The notes: generated by a model from the sequence alone, not told the origin. A stretch of 64,000 nt of DNA from GCA-2711565 sp963664245 (GCA_963664245.1 OY760934.1:2294001-2358000); one strand, 5' to 3'. Positions 52,384 to 62,083 are shown, counted from the first letter of the stretch. Program-made: numbers and translations.

Positions 52384-53919
52384 ATGACCGATACTAAAGA
52401 TAAAATTTTAAATAGTTTAACAGAAAAGGAACTAATTAGCTCGCTAAAGTTTTCTAATGATTGGTATTGGGAGGCCGATGAAAAATTTTTCTTTTCCAAT
52501 TTTGATGGCGAATTCACAAAAAAGCTTTTTTACGAACCCTCTGAACTTAAATCAAAATCTATTTTTGAAATTATTCCGGAAGAAGTCAGGAGTTCGTTGA
52601 AGATAGAAATACTGGAATTATTGGTCAAAAGCAAATCATTATCTTTTTCTCCTTTGCCCCGTATTTCTAAAAAGAATGAAGTTTTTTATACGCAGTTGTA
52701 TTTAATGGTAAGGCAAAATCCGGCAGGGGAAAAAACATACTTCGGTTTTGAAAAAGACATTACCAATTTGGTGGTCGAAAAAAATCAAGCTCTTAAAGCA
52801 ACCAAAGAAAAATCGTTGTTTTTGGCTAAAATGAGTCACGAAATTCGCACGCCAATGAACGGGATTATTGGTACAGCCGAATTGCTAAAAACATCCGAAG
52901 GCCTGGATGAAGAGCAAAAAGATTTGTTAAATATTATTGATGTTTCGGCAAACAACCTGCTCTCCATCATAAACGATATATTGGATATTTCGAAACTTGA
53001 AGCCGGTAAGATTGAACTGGAAAATGAAGCGTTCAGCATTTATGATTTGGTGAAAGATGTAATAACTATGCTTGGGGTAAGGGTGATGAATAACGAAGTT
53101 AAGCTGATTTCGGAAATTAACCCGGATATTCCTGCCACCTTGTATGGCGACGAACTGCGCTTAAAACAAATCATTTTAAATTTTGTAAATAATGCCATAA
53201 AATTTACCAAAAAGGGAAGCATAAAAATTATGGTTGATCGTTTATCGGATACTTCTGATAAAATAAAACTGAAGGTAAAAGTTATTGATACTGGTATTGG
53301 AATATCGAAAAGTGGCCAGGAAAAGCTTTTCCAGGAATTTTCGCAGGTCGATCAATCGAGGCATCGAAGATTTGGCGGTACCGGATTGGGTTTGATGATT
53401 TCAAAAAAATTAACAGAATTGATGGAAGGAGAAATCGGCGTTGAGAGTGAACAGGATAAAGGTTCTACCTTTTGGATTGAAATTGGTTTTTTGAAGAATG
53501 CTGAAACACCCAACAAAAATATAAACAATGTAAGCGATATGGATACTTCAACTCAAAAACTCAAAATTCTAGTTGCAGAAGATAATGTGATCAATCAAAA
53601 AGTAGCAATGATTAACTTACGACAATTGGGACATGAAGTAGAAATAGCGGTAAATGGCCAAATGGCTGTTGATATGTTCAAAAACTCTAAGTATGATGTG
53701 GTGTTGATGGATATCCAGATGCCGGTGCTGGATGGTTTGGAAGCAACCTTAGCCATTCGGGAGCATGAAAAAGAAAACAATTTGGAAAAAACACCTATTG
53801 TGGCTATTACAGCCAATGCTTTGAAGGAGGACAAAGACCGCTGTTTTGAAGTGGGTATGGATGATTATATTACCAAGCCGTTTAAATCGGAAGATTTGGT
53901 TAGAATCCTTTCAAAATAA
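52384..53919 (+). CDS. Hybrid histidine kinase (PAS-like, HisKA, HATPase, receiver)
   Basis: 511 residues, without transmembrane segments, so cytoplasmic. The N-terminal approx. 130 residues look like a PAS sensor (NDWYWEADEKFFFSNF). The H-box is AKMSHEIRTPMNGIIGTAELL; FVNNAIKFT, DTGIGIS and GGTGLGLMIS follow. The receiver at the C-terminus has LVAEDNVINQ, the phospho-Asp in DVVLMDIQMP and the KPF lysine. No DNA-binding or Hpt domain is present, so output requires a separate phosphotransfer protein. Confidence 0.94.
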   Translation: MTDTKDKILNSLTEKELISSLKFSNDWYWEADEKFFFSNFDGEFTKKLFYEPSELKSKSIFEIIPEEVRSSLKIEILELLVKSKSLSFSPLPRISKKNEVFYTQLYLMVRQNPAGEKTYFGFEKDITNLVVEKNQALKATKEKSLFLAKMSHEIRTPMNGIIGTAELLKTSEGLDEEQKDLLNIIDVSANNLLSIINDILDISKLEAGKIELENEAFSIYDLVKDVITMLGVRVMNNEVKLISEINPDIPATLYGDELRLKQIILNFVNNAIKFTKKGSIKIMVDRLSDTSDKIKLKVKVIDTGIGISKSGQEKLFQEFSQVDQSRHRRFGGTGLGLMISKKLTELMEGEIGVESEQDKGSTFWIEIGFLKNAETPNKNINNVSDMDTSTQKLKILVAEDNVINQKVAMINLRQLGHEVEIAVNGQMAVDMFKNSKYDVVLMDIQMPVLDGLEATLAIREHEKENNLEKTPIVAITANALKEDKDRCFEVGMDDYITKPFKSEDLVRILSK

Positions 53920-53961
53920 GCCTGTTGTGTTTTTTATTTGTTTTGGCTAAGCTTTTAATTA

Positions 53962-53969
53962 TATCTTTG
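53962..53969 (+). promoter_or_regulatory. Bacteroidota -7 promoter motif (TATCTTTG) for tatA
   Basis: Exact TAnnTTTG, 22 nt before the tatA ATG. A TTTG at 53937-53940 lies 21 nt upstream. Confidence 0.65.
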
Positions 53970-53991
53970 TAAAAATTTTAAACACAGAATT

Positions 53992-54180
53992 ATGAATACT
54001 CTATTATTTCTTGGAAGATTGGGTCCTGTTGAACTTATTATCATTGCCGTGATAGTTTTGCTTTTGTTTGGAGGTAAAAAAATACCCGAAATGATGAGAG
54101 GCATAGGCCGAGGGGTAAAAGAGTTTAAAGAGGGAATAAATCCCGATAATGAAAAAGAAAAAGATAAAAAAGAAGAATAA
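53992..54180 (+). CDS. tatA: Twin-arginine translocase subunit TatA/E
   Basis: 62 residues. One N-terminal helix (GPVELIIIAVIVLLLFG), then the amphipathic hinge GGKKIPEMMRGIGRGVKEFK and an acidic, lysine-rich tail. It forms the pore-like part of the Tat export system for folded proteins. No tatC or tatB is adjacent in this window. Confidence 0.93.
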   Translation: MNTLLFLGRLGPVELIIIAVIVLLLFGGKKIPEMMRGIGRGVKEFKEGINPDNEKEKDKKEE

Positions 54181-54201
54181 AATACGACAATTTTGTTTGA
54201 T

Positions 54202-54235
54202 AGCTTGGTTTATATTTTTAAGCCAGGCTTTTTTA
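54202..54235 (+). terminator. Probable terminator after tatA
   Basis: AGCTTGG paired with CCAGGCT (7 bp, one G-T) with a 14-nt loop, followed by six T's. Confidence 0.6.
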
Positions 54236-54306
54236 TTTCCAAATGTTAAAAGGTGTTAAAAAAGGTTTAATGCAAAAGTCGGCGAACCAACAGATAGAAA
54301 AAACTT

Positions 54307-54314
54307 TATTTTTG
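54307..54314 (+). promoter_or_regulatory. Bacteroidota -7 promoter motif (TATTTTTG) for the MltD-like gene
   Basis: Exact TAnnTTTG, 16 nt before the ATG at 54331. Confidence 0.5.
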
Positions 54315-54330
54315 TAAGCAGTATTAAAGC

Positions 54331-56001
54331 ATGAAGTTAAAGGAAAAGACGATGAAGAGAAAATTAAATTTATTTTTTTTAGCTGTTTTTTTAATAAATG
54401 GCGCATTATTTGCAAGTGAAACGCAAATTAAAAAGGATACTTTGGTTCAGGATGTTGGACTGATTGAAGATTCGCCAATAGTTAGTATGTTAGATAGTTT
54501 ATTAACCATAAAATATTTTAAAACCAGTTTTTTGGTCGAAGATTCAGCCTATCTGAATGTTTATAAATTTCCGGAAGACAGCATCCCTACCTATTCCGAT
54601 TCGATCTATGAAACCCGTATTGAAATTTTAAATGCCGAAACCCCCATTGAACTTACTTTTAACAATGTTGTTAGAAATTATATTAATCTATATGGTGTTC
54701 GTAAGCGAGAGTTAACCCAAAAAATGTTGGGCCTTTCAAAAATATATTTCCCGTTTTTTGAAGAACAACTGGATCGTTTTAACCTCCCGCTGGAGTTAAA
54801 ATACATGGCCATTGTAGAATCGGCTTTAAATCCTGGAGCGGGTTCCCGGGTTGGAGCCAAAGGGCTTTGGCAGTTTATGTATGGAACCGGAAAAGTATAC
54901 GGTTTAAAAGTTAGCTCTTATGTTGATGACCGTTTTGATCCGATGAAATCAACCATTGCTGCTTGCCAGCACCTGTCTGATTTGTACGATATTTATAACG
55001 ACTGGTCTTTAGCTTTAGCTGCATATAATTCGGGAGCGGGCAATGTAAACCGTGCCATTCGTTATGCCGGCGGAGTGAAAAATTACTGGGCCATTTGGCC
55101 GTTCTTGCCAAAAGAAACCAGGGGTTATGTTCCGGCATTTATTGCGGTGACTTACATCATGAACTTTGCTCCCGAACATAATTTGTTTCCGTACGATCCG
55201 GGAATGTTGTATGCTGGTATTGACACCGTTACGGTTCGCGATGTTTTGTCGTTCGATCAAATACACGAAATGCTAAATATCCCGATGGAGGATATTAAAT
55301 TCCTAAACCCGCAATTTAAATTGGGAATTATTCCGGCAACTAATGGTAAAAAATATAAACTTCGCATCCCCAACGAATTTGTAGCTGCTTATTTGAACAA
55401 TGAAGATTCGTTGTATAATTTTAAAAGTACCAAAGGTTTAGAGCGGGATAAATTATTGGCTCAAATTAAAAAAGCAAAAGATCGCAGCATTCATATTGTT
55501 AGGTCCGGCGAAAACCTAGGATACATTGCAAAACGTTACCGTTGTTATGTAAGCCAGCTAAAACGCTGGAATAATTTGCGGAACAACACCATTTATCCTG
55601 GGCAAAAGCTAATTGTGTACGGCGAAGCTGCCCGGTCATCGCAACCAACGAAAACCATTGCGCGATCAACCGATAAATCACACCATGTGGTTCGGTCGGG
55701 CGAAAACTTAGCTATTATTGCCAAAGCCTACAATTGTTCCGTAACCGATTTAAAAGAATGGAACAACTTAGGTAAAAGTACTATTTATCCAAACCAGAAA
55801 TTAATTGTATATAAACCCCAAACTGTTGTTGATAAAAATGCGAAGTACATGTACCATACGGTTAAAAAAGGTGATACTTTGTGGGATATTGCCCGTTCGT
55901 ACGACGGGGTAACTGTTGAACAGATTAAACAATTAAATAACATAAGAAATTCAAAACGATTAAAACCGGGTCAAAAAATCAAGGTTGCTGTAATTGGTTA
56001 A
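54331..56001 (+). CDS. Lytic transglycosylase with LysM domains (MltD-like)
   Basis: 556 residues with a signal peptide. The SLT domain (about 145-290) has catalytic Glu in YMAIVESALNPG, GLWQF and YNSG. Three LysM peptidoglycan-binding domains follow near 390-435, 450-495 and 505-555 (for example VRSGENLGYIAKRY and KKGDTLWDIARSYDG). It cleaves glycan strands to 1,6-anhydro-muropeptides. An alternative start ATG at 54352 is possible. Confidence 0.93.
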   Translation: MKLKEKTMKRKLNLFFLAVFLINGALFASETQIKKDTLVQDVGLIEDSPIVSMLDSLLTIKYFKTSFLVEDSAYLNVYKFPEDSIPTYSDSIYETRIEILNAETPIELTFNNVVRNYINLYGVRKRELTQKMLGLSKIYFPFFEEQLDRFNLPLELKYMAIVESALNPGAGSRVGAKGLWQFMYGTGKVYGLKVSSYVDDRFDPMKSTIAACQHLSDLYDIYNDWSLALAAYNSGAGNVNRAIRYAGGVKNYWAIWPFLPKETRGYVPAFIAVTYIMNFAPEHNLFPYDPGMLYAGIDTVTVRDVLSFDQIHEMLNIPMEDIKFLNPQFKLGIIPATNGKKYKLRIPNEFVAAYLNNEDSLYNFKSTKGLERDKLLAQIKKAKDRSIHIVRSGENLGYIAKRYRCYVSQLKRWNNLRNNTIYPGQKLIVYGEAARSSQPTKTIARSTDKSHHVVRSGENLAIIAKAYNCSVTDLKEWNNLGKSTIYPNQKLIVYKPQTVVDKNAKYMYHTVKKGDTLWDIARSYDGVTVEQIKQLNNIRNSKRLKPGQKIKVAVIG

Positions 56002-56022
56002 TTGGCCCTTAATTTACAACCT

Positions 56023-57039
56023 ATGAAAAAGATAAAAATATTTAGCCTGATTGTATTATTGAGCTTTTTGTTCAATCAATCATGTAATTATTCTAAATCG
56101 ACCCTGCCTTATTCATTGGGTAAAACCCTGGAGCTTGTTGTGGTAACAAATAATAAAGAACAATGGAACGGACGAATGGGAGACGCAATTCGGGAACATT
56201 TCGAACAATTGTTTCCTGGTTTACCACAGGATGAGCCCCTGTTCCAAATTTTTTATTTGCCACAGGAAGCATTTGGAAATTTGCATAAACCCAACCATTT
56301 AATTTTTATTGGAAATATTGATTCTAAGCTTAAAGAACCTTTGGTAGAAAACAAAAAAGATTTATGGGCCAAACCCCAACGGGTGATAAAAATATCGGCA
56401 CCCGATATAGAATCTTTTTTAAAGGTATTTGACGAGAAAAAAGATGGTATTACCCAGCTTTACCAAGAGCTTAGTCGCGAACGAATTATTAATTTCTTTA
56501 AAACGGCTCAGGAGCGAAAAACAATAGAAACCTTAAGAAAATCTTTCCATATAAATATGGTATTTCCGAGTGGGTTTAATGTTGCAAAACGGGTAGAAGA
56601 TAATTTTATATGGATTCGTAAAGAAACCAATAGATTCAGTCAGGGGATTTTTATCTATACTTATGATTATACCAGTACCAATGCGTTTGATCTTCAGAAA
56701 ATTATTGCCCGCCGAAACATATTAACTAAAACCCATGTTCCAGGTCCTTTGGACAATACCTATATGAAAGTGGCCGACGAAGTTGTGGAGCCGGTTGTCA
56801 AAAAGCTGACTTTTAATGATATGTATGCTGTTGAGGTTCGTGGATTATGGGAAGTTGAGGGCGATTTCATGGGCGGTCCATTTTTGAGCTACACTTTTGT
56901 TGATGAGAAAAACAATAAAGTTATTACACTTGATTCGTATGTTTATGCTCCGCACGATAAAAAACGTATTTACATGAAAGAAATGGAAGCAATCATGTAT
57001 TCGTTTAAACTTTTAGCACCAGAAGATACAACTAATTAA
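56023..57039 (+). CDS. DUF4837 family lipoprotein
   Basis: 338 residues with a lipoprotein signal ending in a lipobox Cys (NQSC). The start ATG follows 21 bp after the MltD stop; the longer frame starts with TTG. Family markers: LGKTLELVVVTNNKEQW near the N-terminus, HINMVFPSGF-like and VRGLWEVEGDFMGGPF in the second half. The function is unknown; it is typical of Bacteroidota and the context is peptidoglycan remodelling. Confidence 0.85.
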   Translation: MKKIKIFSLIVLLSFLFNQSCNYSKSTLPYSLGKTLELVVVTNNKEQWNGRMGDAIREHFEQLFPGLPQDEPLFQIFYLPQEAFGNLHKPNHLIFIGNIDSKLKEPLVENKKDLWAKPQRVIKISAPDIESFLKVFDEKKDGITQLYQELSRERIINFFKTAQERKTIETLRKSFHINMVFPSGFNVAKRVEDNFIWIRKETNRFSQGIFIYTYDYTSTNAFDLQKIIARRNILTKTHVPGPLDNTYMKVADEVVEPVVKKLTFNDMYAVEVRGLWEVEGDFMGGPFLSYTFVDEKNNKVITLDSYVYAPHDKKRIYMKEMEAIMYSFKLLAPEDTTN

Positions 57040-57065
57040 TTCATTTATTAACCAATACATTTTTC

Positions 57066-57521
57066 ATGAAAAACATTAAAAAAATAATGTTAATGGTTTT
57101 TGCTGTGATTTTTATGGCACCGTTTACTTTTGGACAAAAATCAGCAGACGATATTTTAGGGGTTTGGATGAATGAGGATCAGGACGCACATATTGAAATT
57201 TTTAAACGAGGCGATAAATATTACGGGAAATTGGTGTGGTTAAAATTCCCTATTGATGAGGAAACCGGAAAACTTAAAACCGATAAAAACAATCCCGACA
57301 AAAGTTTAAAAACCCGCCCTACTTTAGGGTTGGAATTATTAACAGATTTTGTTTTTGACGGGGATGATTGTTGGGAAGATGGTGATATCTACGATCCGAA
57401 AAAAGGGAAAACATATAGCTGCTATATGAAGTTTAATGACGACGGCAAACTTAAAATTCGTGGCTATATTGGCGTTTCTTTGTTAGGAAGGACAACCTAC
57501 TGGACAAACGTTAAAAATTGA
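57066..57521 (+). CDS. DUF2147 domain protein
   Basis: 151 residues, with signal peptide MLMVFAVIFMAPFTFGQ. The DUF2147 core has DILGVWMNEDQDAHIEIFKRGDKYYGKLVWL and RGYIGVSLLGRTTYW. Often described as a small beta-barrel, lipocalin-like exported protein of unknown function. 26 bp downstream of the DUF4837 gene, so probably co-transcribed. Confidence 0.88.
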   Translation: MKNIKKIMLMVFAVIFMAPFTFGQKSADDILGVWMNEDQDAHIEIFKRGDKYYGKLVWLKFPIDEETGKLKTDKNNPDKSLKTRPTLGLELLTDFVFDGDDCWEDGDIYDPKKGKTYSCYMKFNDDGKLKIRGYIGVSLLGRTTYWTNVKN

Positions 57522-57623
57522 TTCAAGATAATAGCGATGCTTTCTGTACTATGCTTTAATCTGTCTTTTTGCTTTTAAAAAGATTAAAGAATTAGTATAT
57601 TTATTTCAAATAAAAAATTTTGT

Positions 57624-59069
57624 ATGAATAACAAAATTCATGGTTGGTGGATTCTTGTTTTATTTTTCGTTGCAATTATATGTTCATCTTGTTTGAATAA
57701 TAATGGGAAGAAACTCTCGAAAAATCCTAACCAGCTCGATACCACCAATTCGGTTCTGAAAAAAATCAGAGAAACCGGAACCCTGATTGCCTTAACCGAT
57801 TATAATTCGACCAATTATTTTATTTACCGGGGCGAACCCATGGGCTACCAGTTTGATCTTTTAAAAGTTTTTGCCGACCATATCGGTGTTGATTTGGAAG
57901 TTGTAACCAGCAACGATTTGGGCGAAAGCTTTGCAAGTCTTCAAAAAGGCGAAATCGATTTGCTTGCTATCGGACTGGCCAAAACCAGCGAACGTAAAGA
58001 AATAGTTGATTTTACAGATCCCCTGGATCAAACCCGCCAGGTTTTGGTTCAGCGTAAGCCTGAAAACTGGCGCAAAATAAAAACCATGGACGAATTAGAA
58101 ACCTACCTTATTCGGAAGCCATTGGATTTGGCCGGGAAAACCGTTTATATTCAAAAAAACACTTCACATAAAACCCGTTTAGTCAATTTAATGGAAGAGA
58201 TCGGGGACAGCATTAATATTGTTGAAGTTAACCGTGAGACGGAAGAATTAATTTCTGACGTGGCTTCTGGGGCGATTGATTATACTATTAGTGATGAAAA
58301 TGTAGCTCTGGTAAACAGCAAATATTACCCGGATATTGATGTAAAAACCCCTATTAGTTTTACGCAAAACTTATCCTGGGCAGTAGCCAAGGGGCAGGAT
58401 AGCCTGCTTATGCTTATCAATGATTGGCTTGCGGGCTTTAAAAAATCGTATGTTGCCGGGCTTTTGTACAATAAATATTTTGAAAATACCCGTACAATTA
58501 ATTATGCCAAAAGCGAATACCATAGTATTGGGGGCGGAAAGATTTCGCGATACGATGATATTGTTAAGGAAATAAGCAAAAAATATGATTTAGATTGGCG
58601 TTTGGTTTCTTCTATTATTTACCAGGAATCGGGATTTAAACCCAATGCCCGCTCGTGGGTAGGTGCTTACGGCTTGATGCAGCTAATGCCCAAAACCGCT
58701 CAAATGTTTGGTGCCGATACGCTTTCGGGGCCTAAAGAGCAAATTGAAGCCGGTGTTAAATTTATTAAATGGCTCGATCAAAATATTCCGGAAGAAATTA
58801 CTGATGCCAATGAACGGACCAAATTTGTTTTAGCAGCATATAATGTTGGATTGGCACATGTTTTTGATGCACGACGTTTAGCTGAAAAATACAACCGGAA
58901 TCCAAATATTTGGACCGGAAATGTTGATACGTTTATTCTGAAAAAATCAAATCCGAAATATTACAGAGACAGCGTTGTTCGTTACGGTTATTGTCGGGGA
59001 GAAGAACCCTATAATTTTGTAAGAGAAATCCTGGATCGTTACGAACATTACAAAAACCTGATTAAATAA
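57624..59069 (+). CDS. Membrane-bound lytic transglycosylase F-like (SBP + SLT)
   Basis: 481 residues. The lipoprotein signal ends at Cys (CSSC). Residues about 45-290 are a solute-binding-protein type 3 domain (GTLIALTDYNSTNYF, GEIDLLAIGLAKTSERKEIVDFT), and the C-terminal SLT domain has catalytic Glu in IIYQESGFKPNARSWVGAYGLMQLMPKTA. This is the MltF arrangement. A -7-like motif (TATATTTA) occurs at 57596-57603. Confidence 0.92.
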   Translation: MNNKIHGWWILVLFFVAIICSSCLNNNGKKLSKNPNQLDTTNSVLKKIRETGTLIALTDYNSTNYFIYRGEPMGYQFDLLKVFADHIGVDLEVVTSNDLGESFASLQKGEIDLLAIGLAKTSERKEIVDFTDPLDQTRQVLVQRKPENWRKIKTMDELETYLIRKPLDLAGKTVYIQKNTSHKTRLVNLMEEIGDSINIVEVNRETEELISDVASGAIDYTISDENVALVNSKYYPDIDVKTPISFTQNLSWAVAKGQDSLLMLINDWLAGFKKSYVAGLLYNKYFENTRTINYAKSEYHSIGGGKISRYDDIVKEISKKYDLDWRLVSSIIYQESGFKPNARSWVGAYGLMQLMPKTAQMFGADTLSGPKEQIEAGVKFIKWLDQNIPEEITDANERTKFVLAAYNVGLAHVFDARRLAEKYNRNPNIWTGNVDTFILKKSNPKYYRDSVVRYGYCRGEEPYNFVREILDRYEHYKNLIK

Positions 59070-59072
59070 GTG

Positions 59073-59591
59073 TTACATTTCAGTTTTTAGTTGTGCCAGC
59101 CATTTGTCAATGCGTTCGTTTGTTAGCTCTGGTTGTTGATCCTCATCCAGCACTAAACCATGAAAATAGCCGCTTTCTATCGCTTCTGAATCCGTAAAAT
59201 TATACCCATCCACGGGCCATTTTCCAATAAGTTTGGCTCCTCTTTTTTTGAATTCATTGCGAATAACATCCATGCTGTCCACAAAGTTTTCTGGATAAAG
59301 CACCTGGTCTCCTAGCCCGTACAGGGCAATATACTTGTTTTTCAGGTTAATTTTATTCAGTTCTGAAAACAACAGGTGCCATTTATTGTTGTTTTCAACA
59401 TCTTGCCAGGTTTCGGCACCAACGGTTGAGCTTCCAATAATTAAACAATCATAATTGACCAAGTCTGTTGTTTCGATAGAAAGAATATCATAAACATCTG
59501 CTTTGGCTTTGTCAAAGCGATTGTAAATTTTCTGTGCGACTTTTTCAACATTTCCGCCTTTCGGCCAGTAAATGATTCCCAATTTTTCCAT
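59073..59591 (-). CDS. Flavodoxin
   Basis: 172 residues, long-chain flavodoxin fold with FMN-binding loops SSTVGAETWQDVENN and GLGDQVLYPENF. The phosphate loop reads WPKGGNVEKVA instead of the usual T/S-x-T-G-N-T, an unusual version. It would transfer low-potential electrons when iron is scarce. Ends 3 bp from the convergent MltF-like gene. Confidence 0.86.
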   Translation of the reverse strand: MEKLGIIYWPKGGNVEKVAQKIYNRFDKAKADVYDILSIETTDLVNYDCLIIGSSTVGAETWQDVENNNKWHLLFSELNKINLKNKYIALYGLGDQVLYPENFVDSMDVIRNEFKKRGAKLIGKWPVDGYNFTDSEAIESGYFHGLVLDEDQQPELTNERIDKWLAQLKTEM

Positions 59592-59682
59592 AGTAAATTG
59601 AAATTTGAAAAGAAATAATTAATTCCGGTACTAAAATATATATAATAAATCTATGACGTAAGGATTTATTAATTCTTAACAA

Positions 59683-60693
59683 TTATTTTTTATGTTCTAA
59701 TAAGAACCTTAGTGCCGTTTCTTTTACTGTTTTTTGAAACGGTTCAAATTTATAGTTAATGGCTAAGCAAATCTTCTCATTTGAGAAGTAATATTTTTTA
59801 TTTGCCGTTCGAGCAGTTTCTCGAGTGACTAATGGGGGCTTTCGTATTATAAAGCTACGCATTTTTTCTAATCGCCAAACAATTCCACTCAAAAATTTAT
59901 TTGCGAAAAATTTTGGTTTAGCAACATTAAGCTCTAGGGCAATGGTTTCAAAGCATTTTTTGTAGCTTACATTTTCTCCGTTTAATATGTAGCGTTCGTT
60001 GTTAATGTTGCTGTTCATTAGCTTAATCATGCAATGAACCACATCTTTCACCCCAACAAAACCGGTTATGCCTTTGGTATAAAATTTTAATCCGGTCCAA
60101 ACTTTGGAAAAAATAGCCGAACTTCCTTCGCCCCAATGTCCCGGTCCAAAAATAATCGACGGGTTTACGATCACGGCATCCAGCCCTTCGGCGATGCCCC
60201 GCCAAACTTCCCGTTCCGATTCAAACTTGCTAATGCCATAGGCCGATTGTTTTTTAGAATAAACCCATTGCTCATTTTCTGTAACCATGTTTTGGGTATT
60301 ATCTCGTCCTATCGCAGCCACCGAGCTTACATGACAAAGCCGGGCTTTGTGTTCAATACATAGGTTGACAATATTGGCTGTTCCTTTAATATTGTTTTCA
60401 ATCATCTGTTGGTGATCCTTGGGGTTAAAAGAAACAATGGCCGCTACATGATAAACCTTGTCAATACCTTTCATGGCGTCTTCCAGCGAAAAAACATCCA
60501 GAATATCGGCCTCTGTCCATTCCAGGTTCTTTAAAAGCTCATCGGGATTTTCATGGTAATAAGAAATAATTTTCCTGACCTTTTCTGTTTTGCTGTTTTT
60601 TCGTTTAATGGCACGAACATTTTCGCCCGAATTTAACAATTCGTAAATCAGGTGTGTGCCAACCAGTCCTGTTCCTCCTGTAACCAATATCAT
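59683..60693 (-). CDS. NAD-dependent epimerase/dehydratase (extended SDR)
   Basis: 336 residues. GGTGLVGTHLIYELL at the N-terminus binds NAD(P); YGISKFESER carries the catalytic Tyr-Lys. It shares features with dihydroflavonol-reductase-like/UDP-sugar epimerases. The substrate is unknown. It lies divergent from tyrS; a weak -7 motif at 60698-60705 (TACCTTTA) is too close to be convincing. Confidence 0.88.
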   Translation of the reverse strand: MILVTGGTGLVGTHLIYELLNSGENVRAIKRKNSKTEKVRKIISYYHENPDELLKNLEWTEADILDVFSLEDAMKGIDKVYHVAAIVSFNPKDHQQMIENNIKGTANIVNLCIEHKARLCHVSSVAAIGRDNTQNMVTENEQWVYSKKQSAYGISKFESEREVWRGIAEGLDAVIVNPSIIFGPGHWGEGSSAIFSKVWTGLKFYTKGITGFVGVKDVVHCMIKLMNSNINNERYILNGENVSYKKCFETIALELNVAKPKFFANKFLSGIVWRLEKMRSFIIRKPPLVTRETARTANKKYYFSNEKICLAINYKFEPFQKTVKETALRFLLEHKK

Positions 60694-60740
60694 GGGTTAA
60701 AGGTAAGCATTTTCAATTTTTCAAATTAATTCTTTAGTTC

Positions 60741-60748
60741 TATCTTTG
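60741..60748 (+). promoter_or_regulatory. Bacteroidota -7 promoter motif (TATCTTTG) for tyrS
   Basis: Exact TAnnTTTG, 15 nt before the ATG at 60764. The in-frame ATG at 60746 lies inside it. Confidence 0.65.
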
Positions 60749-60763
60749 TGCAAAATTTACCTT

Positions 60764-62053
60764 ATGAGTTTTATTGAAGAGTTAAAATGGCGTGGAATGA
60801 TCCACGATGTAATGCCTGGAACCGAAGATTTATTAGCCAAAGAAATGACCAGTGCTTATGTTGGTTTCGACCCAACAGCCGATTCGTTGCACATTGGCCA
60901 TTTGGTAAGTGTGATGATTTTAAAGCATTTCCAGGAAAGCGGCCACAAACCTTTTGCGTTAATTGGCGGTGCAACGGGGATGATTGGTGATCCTTCCGGA
61001 AAATCGGAAGAAAGAAACCTTTTAAACGAAGAAACCCTGCGCTATAACGAAGGATGTATCAAAAAACAACTGGCAAAGTTTTTGGATTTTGATTCGGAAG
61101 AGCCCAATAAAGCCGTATTGGTAAATAATTACGACTGGATGAAAGACTATTCTTTCCTGGATTTTGCCCGTGATATTGGCAAGCACATTACCGTTAATTA
61201 CATGATGTCGAAGGATTCGGTGAAAAAACGCCTGAGTGCCGAATCGAAAGAAGGAATGTCGTTTACCGAGTTTACGTACCAGTTAATTCAGGGCTATGAT
61301 TTTCTTCACCTCTACCGAACCTATGGCCTAAAACTTCAATTGGGTGGTTCTGACCAGTGGGGAAACATTACCACCGGTTCTGAACTTATCCGGAGAATTG
61401 AAGGGGGCGAGGCTTTTGCCCTAACCTGTCCGTTGATTACCAAAGCCGATGGAACTAAATTTGGTAAAACCGAATCGGGAAATATTTGGCTCGATCCCGA
61501 AAAAACGTCTCCTTATGCTTTTTACCAGTTTTGGATGAATGTTTCGGATGAAGATGCAGCCAGATACATCAAAATATTTACTCTTCTTGGTAAAGAAGAA
61601 ATTGATGATTTAATTGCTAAACATGCCGAAGCACCTCATTTGCGCGAATTGCAAAAAGTATTAGCCAAAGAAATTACTGTTCGGGCTCACTCGGAAGAAG
61701 AATACAATGCAGCTGTTGAAGCTTCCCAGATTTTGTTTGGTAAAGGAACCACCGAAAGCCTGAAAAAATTAGATGAACGTACTTTATTAAGTGTTTTTGA
61801 AGGAGTTCCTCAAAGCGAGGTAAACAAAGCGGAGATAGAAGCCGGTATGGGAATTATTCAGTTTTTGGTGGAGAAAACCAATATTTTTGCTTCTAACGGA
61901 GAAGCCCGCCGTATGCTGAAAGATAATGGGGTTTCGGTAAATAAAGAAAAAGTAAAAGATACGTACGAAGTTTCAGCCAGCGATTTGCTGAATGAAAAAT
62001 ACATTTTGGTTCAAAAAGGGAAAAAGAATTATTTCTTGGTGAAAGTTGTATAG
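60764..62053 (+). CDS. tyrS: Tyrosyl-tRNA synthetase
   Basis: 429 residues, class I. HIGH motif as LHIGHL, KFGKTESG as the KMSKS variant, and a C-terminal S4 RNA-binding domain (EARRMLKDNGVSVNKEKV). The start follows the promoter. Normal length. Confidence 0.97.
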   Translation: MSFIEELKWRGMIHDVMPGTEDLLAKEMTSAYVGFDPTADSLHIGHLVSVMILKHFQESGHKPFALIGGATGMIGDPSGKSEERNLLNEETLRYNEGCIKKQLAKFLDFDSEEPNKAVLVNNYDWMKDYSFLDFARDIGKHITVNYMMSKDSVKKRLSAESKEGMSFTEFTYQLIQGYDFLHLYRTYGLKLQLGGSDQWGNITTGSELIRRIEGGEAFALTCPLITKADGTKFGKTESGNIWLDPEKTSPYAFYQFWMNVSDEDAARYIKIFTLLGKEEIDDLIAKHAEAPHLRELQKVLAKEITVRAHSEEEYNAAVEASQILFGKGTTESLKKLDERTLLSVFEGVPQSEVNKAEIEAGMGIIQFLVEKTNIFASNGEARRMLKDNGVSVNKEKVKDTYEVSASDLLNEKYILVQKGKKNYFLVKVV

Positions 62054-62083
62054 CTGAAACTGCTTGATATAAAACATAATTAC

